The notes under the pieces: model-generated
Told to the model about the DNA's origin: nothing
The model's database searches: none
What the model saw: the letters and a program-made list of their open reading frames with translations, nothing else
Program-made: the position numbers and the translations under genes
Part shown: positions 61,201 through 64,000 of the stretch, piece by piece
Position numbering within the stretch: the first letter of the stretch is position 1
Layout: each line of letters begins with the position of its first letter
Assembly: GCA_029851415.1 (NCBI GenBank)
Contig: CM056742.1
Coordinates: forward strand, 11,263,736-11,327,735
Reading direction: 5' to 3'
From: Eretmocerus hayati
Taxonomy: Eukaryota > Arthropoda > Insecta > Hymenoptera > Aphelinidae
Length of the DNA stretch: 64,000 bases

Positions 61201-64000
61201 GGGTCGCTATATCATACGACATTTTCATTCGGAATCAAAAAACTACTCTCAAAAAAATTACAGACCGATTCGAATTATGTAGGACTAGTTCCATTTTTCA
61301 GTTCAAATCCTGAATTTTCTCGTGGAAATGTTTCAGAACTCGAGAAACATCAATTATTTTGAAAAATCACGCCGAGAATACTTTTTTGTCAAAAAATAGT
61401 GGAGAAAAAGTTGAAGAAGCCGAAAATTTTCTCTCAAAAATCAGACGTATTATATAAATCCCATGGGATTTTCTGATGAGATTATTTTTGACTCATGGAC
61501 CTTTTTTTGTCATTTTTTCTGTATTCAATTTGATCCAAAACCGAAGAATATTCCTGTAATTTTTCGTAAAAATCGATATTTTTTGAGTTCTGCGAGATTC
61601 TAATGAGTAAGTCCAGAATGTTGAACTGGAGAATTGTAACTAGTCCTACATAGCTTGACGAATGGATCCGAAATTTTTTAGGTGTAGTTTTCATGATTTC
61701 GAGCGAGGAGTTGAATGGGTTGAGCGGTCCTTTGGAGGAGGCGCAATCAAGAATAAATTATGTCAAAAATTTTATTTCATCCTTTTTTTAAATTCCGATC
61801 ATGCCATTGCTTTTATCTTGAGAAAATACAACTTAATTTAATTCATCAGCTTCCTATGATTCTTCAGGCCAGATTTCAAAATTAGGGTTGCACCCCCTCC
61901 CGGTTACTTTGTTACTTACCATCATAATCTTGAACGGTATATAGAGATTCTTGAACTGGTAATCGTACGTAAGTTGTCAAGTGTTGACTAGTTGGATTAT
62001 ATACAGTCACCACGAATCGATCATTATCATAGGAATAGGTGCAACTACTAATGTTCAACTGAAGACACGATTTGAATCTGGTCGTCCTCAAAGTTTGCTT
62101 CTTCTGCGTTAATCGTCTGAGAACGGGATAAATGATGTTGCAGGTATTCATATTTTTTGGATGGGGCTCAAAAAAAATTGTTCTTTAGAGTTTTGATCAT
62201 GTTGGACGGACTAGATGTTTGTCAAAAATTATTCTTGAATACAAATCCCATACAATATTTCTGAGTCAATAACAACTTACTCCAGTGCTTCAGAGGCCAA
62301 CTCAGATGCATCATTCATTCTTTGAAACAAGTTCTTTTTGTAATCTTCAGCCACATGCTGTTTTTCAGTGCCAGTGATCGCATCATGATGTTGCAATACC
62401 CCCATTATCTCTCGGAATGATTCCAATTTTTCACTATCTCGTTCATTGGTCAATACTCTTAACTGTTTGACTATCTATGGCAATTATGGGTCGCATGTGA
62501 TCAGTACTCGTCGTTATAGAATGTGTAGTATTGCTGAAATTGGGGTACTGACCTGCAAAAAATTGTTTCCCATTTTTTCGCTATATTTCAATGTAGGTCT
62601 GGAGGTGTAATAACCAGCCCAGTAGGATTTCGGACTACTGGCATATGGAAAAAAGTCCCCAGACTCTTCAGACCATGTCAAATTTTGCTCATTGACTGAC
62701 TTTAGGTAGCAAGATGGTGTTGAATAAAATATTTTGTATGAATAGCCTTCGTATTTGTTTATGTAACTGAAAGAAATGAATTAAATAAGATGTCCCAATT
62801 TTATTACCTACTAATGCTCATCCCAAGAAACAGTTCTTAAATTCTAAGAATCGTTTTTTTGATATATTTTTGATTCCGATGAGACAGTGGCTGGGTGTCA
62901 CAACTAGTGAAGTTTTATCAAAGAATTGTCTTCGGTAACTAATCTTGTTTGCACACTAAAATGTTTACTCGTGGCTATTTCAGTATTCGAACTTTTTCTT
63001 GTTATGAACTCGTCCAAGAATTTACTGTTGTTCAAAGGTTGTTCAGAACCAGACGGAATAACTCAAGATAGTTTGGATATCGTGAAAATATGATATCCAA
63101 ACGAAGAAGTCATGACATGGAAACGTGATTGCGTTACATGGCATGCTTTCATGAAAATTTTTTTATAATATCATGTTTTCGTGATGTACGTTTACCTTCG
63201 TACATGGAAATATTTCGGGAATTTTCAAAGGTTAGTCAGATTATGGGAAGCTTGAGTACTACAAAAATTCATCATAGTAATAATGTCATATTTGTCCAAA
63301 ATCATCATCACGTTCTTGATTAAACCGTTATCACGTCGTCATATCATGTACATAATGTGGTTTTTCCAGTAAACTATAATTCGTTTTGGATTGAAGGATA
63401 ATTATGTGGAAAGAGAAATTTTGTATAATAGTTCTTACTTTATGAGTTTATCCATGCTCTCAAACCATTTGTATGCCCCTTCATAGGTGAAGTCATTACC
63501 CATTGTTATAAGAACATTCTTGGTTCTATAAGCTTTTGCTTGCTCTCGTGCATAAATCAAAAGTTGCTCAGCCTGTTCGACAAAAAATTTCATTGGATTT
63601 TTATTTATACAAATGTTATATTTCCAGGTACTCTCCAAATTATATTCACAATTTTCTTCTAATGTATTCAACTAGCCTTGAACTCATATTTTAAAATCAA
63701 TCATTACTTACTTTCGATGCAGCATTGTAACGCGTACTTCTAGGATTATCATCGATCTCTTGATCTGAACAATCTCTGTTGAGATCGAAACAGAAGTATT
63801 TTGGTGGATTATAATGCTTGTACAAGATCGATGTAAACAAGTCTGATGATTCACCTGTTGATGACATTGCATTTGTAATTGAGCTCATTTATCAATTGTA
63901 GTCCGGATTAGTTAATGATTTGTTTACCTAAATTTGGACTTCCTCTCCAGATGAACTCTGATCTTTTGTCACGTTCACGTTCTGCTCTGTCCTTGTAGTC
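58249..64000 (-). CDS. lysosomal alpha-mannosidase, 5' end outside window
   Basis: Glycoside hydrolase family 38 enzyme that trims alpha-mannose from N-glycans in the lysosome. Thirteen exons on the minus strand: 64000-63928, 63854-63712, 63572-63439, 62766-62553, 62474-62281, 62116-61920, 60991-60783, 60257-60059, 59827-59710, 59462-59186, 59112-58870, 58797-58648, 58572-58249. They join in phase to 824 aa. Compared with about 1011 in human MAN2B1, roughly 185 N-terminal residues, including the signal peptide and the catalytic aspartate region, lie beyond 64000. Visible marks are NPPKYFCFDLN, the zinc-site region LQHHDAITGT, VSGAYIFRP, NWLVGPIP, EFYTDSNSRGML, NYYPITSKI, LSVLTDRAEGGSSL and LEPMQIKTFIVRL. 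The lysosomal rather than Golgi type is shown by these C-terminal domains. The exon starts at 62116 and 59462 were chosen among alternatives by family alignment. Confidence 0.93.
61235..61705. mobile_element. foldback element in alpha-mannosidase intron
   Basis: The left end (about 61240-61310) and right end (about 61625-61700) are inverted copies sharing TATGTAGGACTAGTT, AAAACTAC and AGTTCAA blocks. It lies entirely in the intron between exons 62116-61920 and 60991-60783. It has no meaningful frame. Confidence 0.5.

Noticed and set aside
61921..62151. Upstream extension of the alpha-mannosidase exon from ATG 62151
   Set aside because: Starting the exon at 62116 matches family length and the SEALERLTQ alignment; the longer form adds unmatched residues.
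1..64000. CRISPR arrays, rRNA and tRNA genes
   Set aside because: I saw none by eye. tRNA genes could be missed without a covariance-model scan.

Overview
This window looks like a compact insect nuclear genome. It is AT-rich, has many short GT-AG introns and closely packed genes on both strands, and contains small palindromic transposon remnants. The gene set (a protogenin-type receptor, a fibrillar collagen and lysosomal alpha-mannosidase beside cohesin SMC1) fits an arthropod. A hymenopteran is my best guess, from general knowledge rather than a search. All exon chains below were joined by hand using splice consensus, reading phase and family alignment. Their summed lengths are multiples of three, which supports them, but no transcripts were available.

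Layout. 139-292 (+) may be the last exon of an upstream gene. 999-9836 (+) encodes a protogenin/IGDCC-like receptor (4 Ig, 5 FN3, one transmembrane helix), followed by about 6 kb without a recognisable gene. 16140-18252 (-) is an atypical short-chain dehydrogenase. 20849-21965 (+) is MIC19/CHCHD3 of the mitochondrial MICOS complex, tail-to-tail with BCAP31 at 22958-23747 (-), an ER membrane chaperone. 25094-30182 (+) is cohesin SMC1 (1228 aa). It is followed head-to-tail by a second, strongly diverged but apparently intact SMC1-like gene at 31457-42560 (+, 1253 aa). 44595-45698 (+) is an unrecognised small four-exon gene model. 47665-56245 (+) is a fibrillar collagen with a short triple helix. 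58249-64000 (-) is lysosomal alpha-mannosidase, whose 5' end lies beyond the window.

The most interesting locus is the SMC1 pair. The second gene shares all 15 intron positions and phases of its neighbour and adds four, so it is a DNA-level tandem duplicate rather than a retrocopy. It keeps Walker A, ABC signature, Walker B and hinge, while its coiled-coil arms and C-terminal tail have diverged. A germline or meiotic cohesin role is a reasonable guess but is not shown by the sequence. The second most interesting is the collagen: an uninterrupted triple helix of only about 540 residues, and a C-propeptide lacking both cysteines that normally form interchain disulfides.

Introns and spacers hold several non-autonomous elements: a TA-flanked element (3230-4180), a 1.4 kb foldback (about 35020-36420), a nearly perfect 80-bp-arm hairpin (46087-46296), a family with conserved ends rich in CCAACTTGCCCCC (48592-49044, with a degenerate relative at 57370-58110), and several smaller palindromes.
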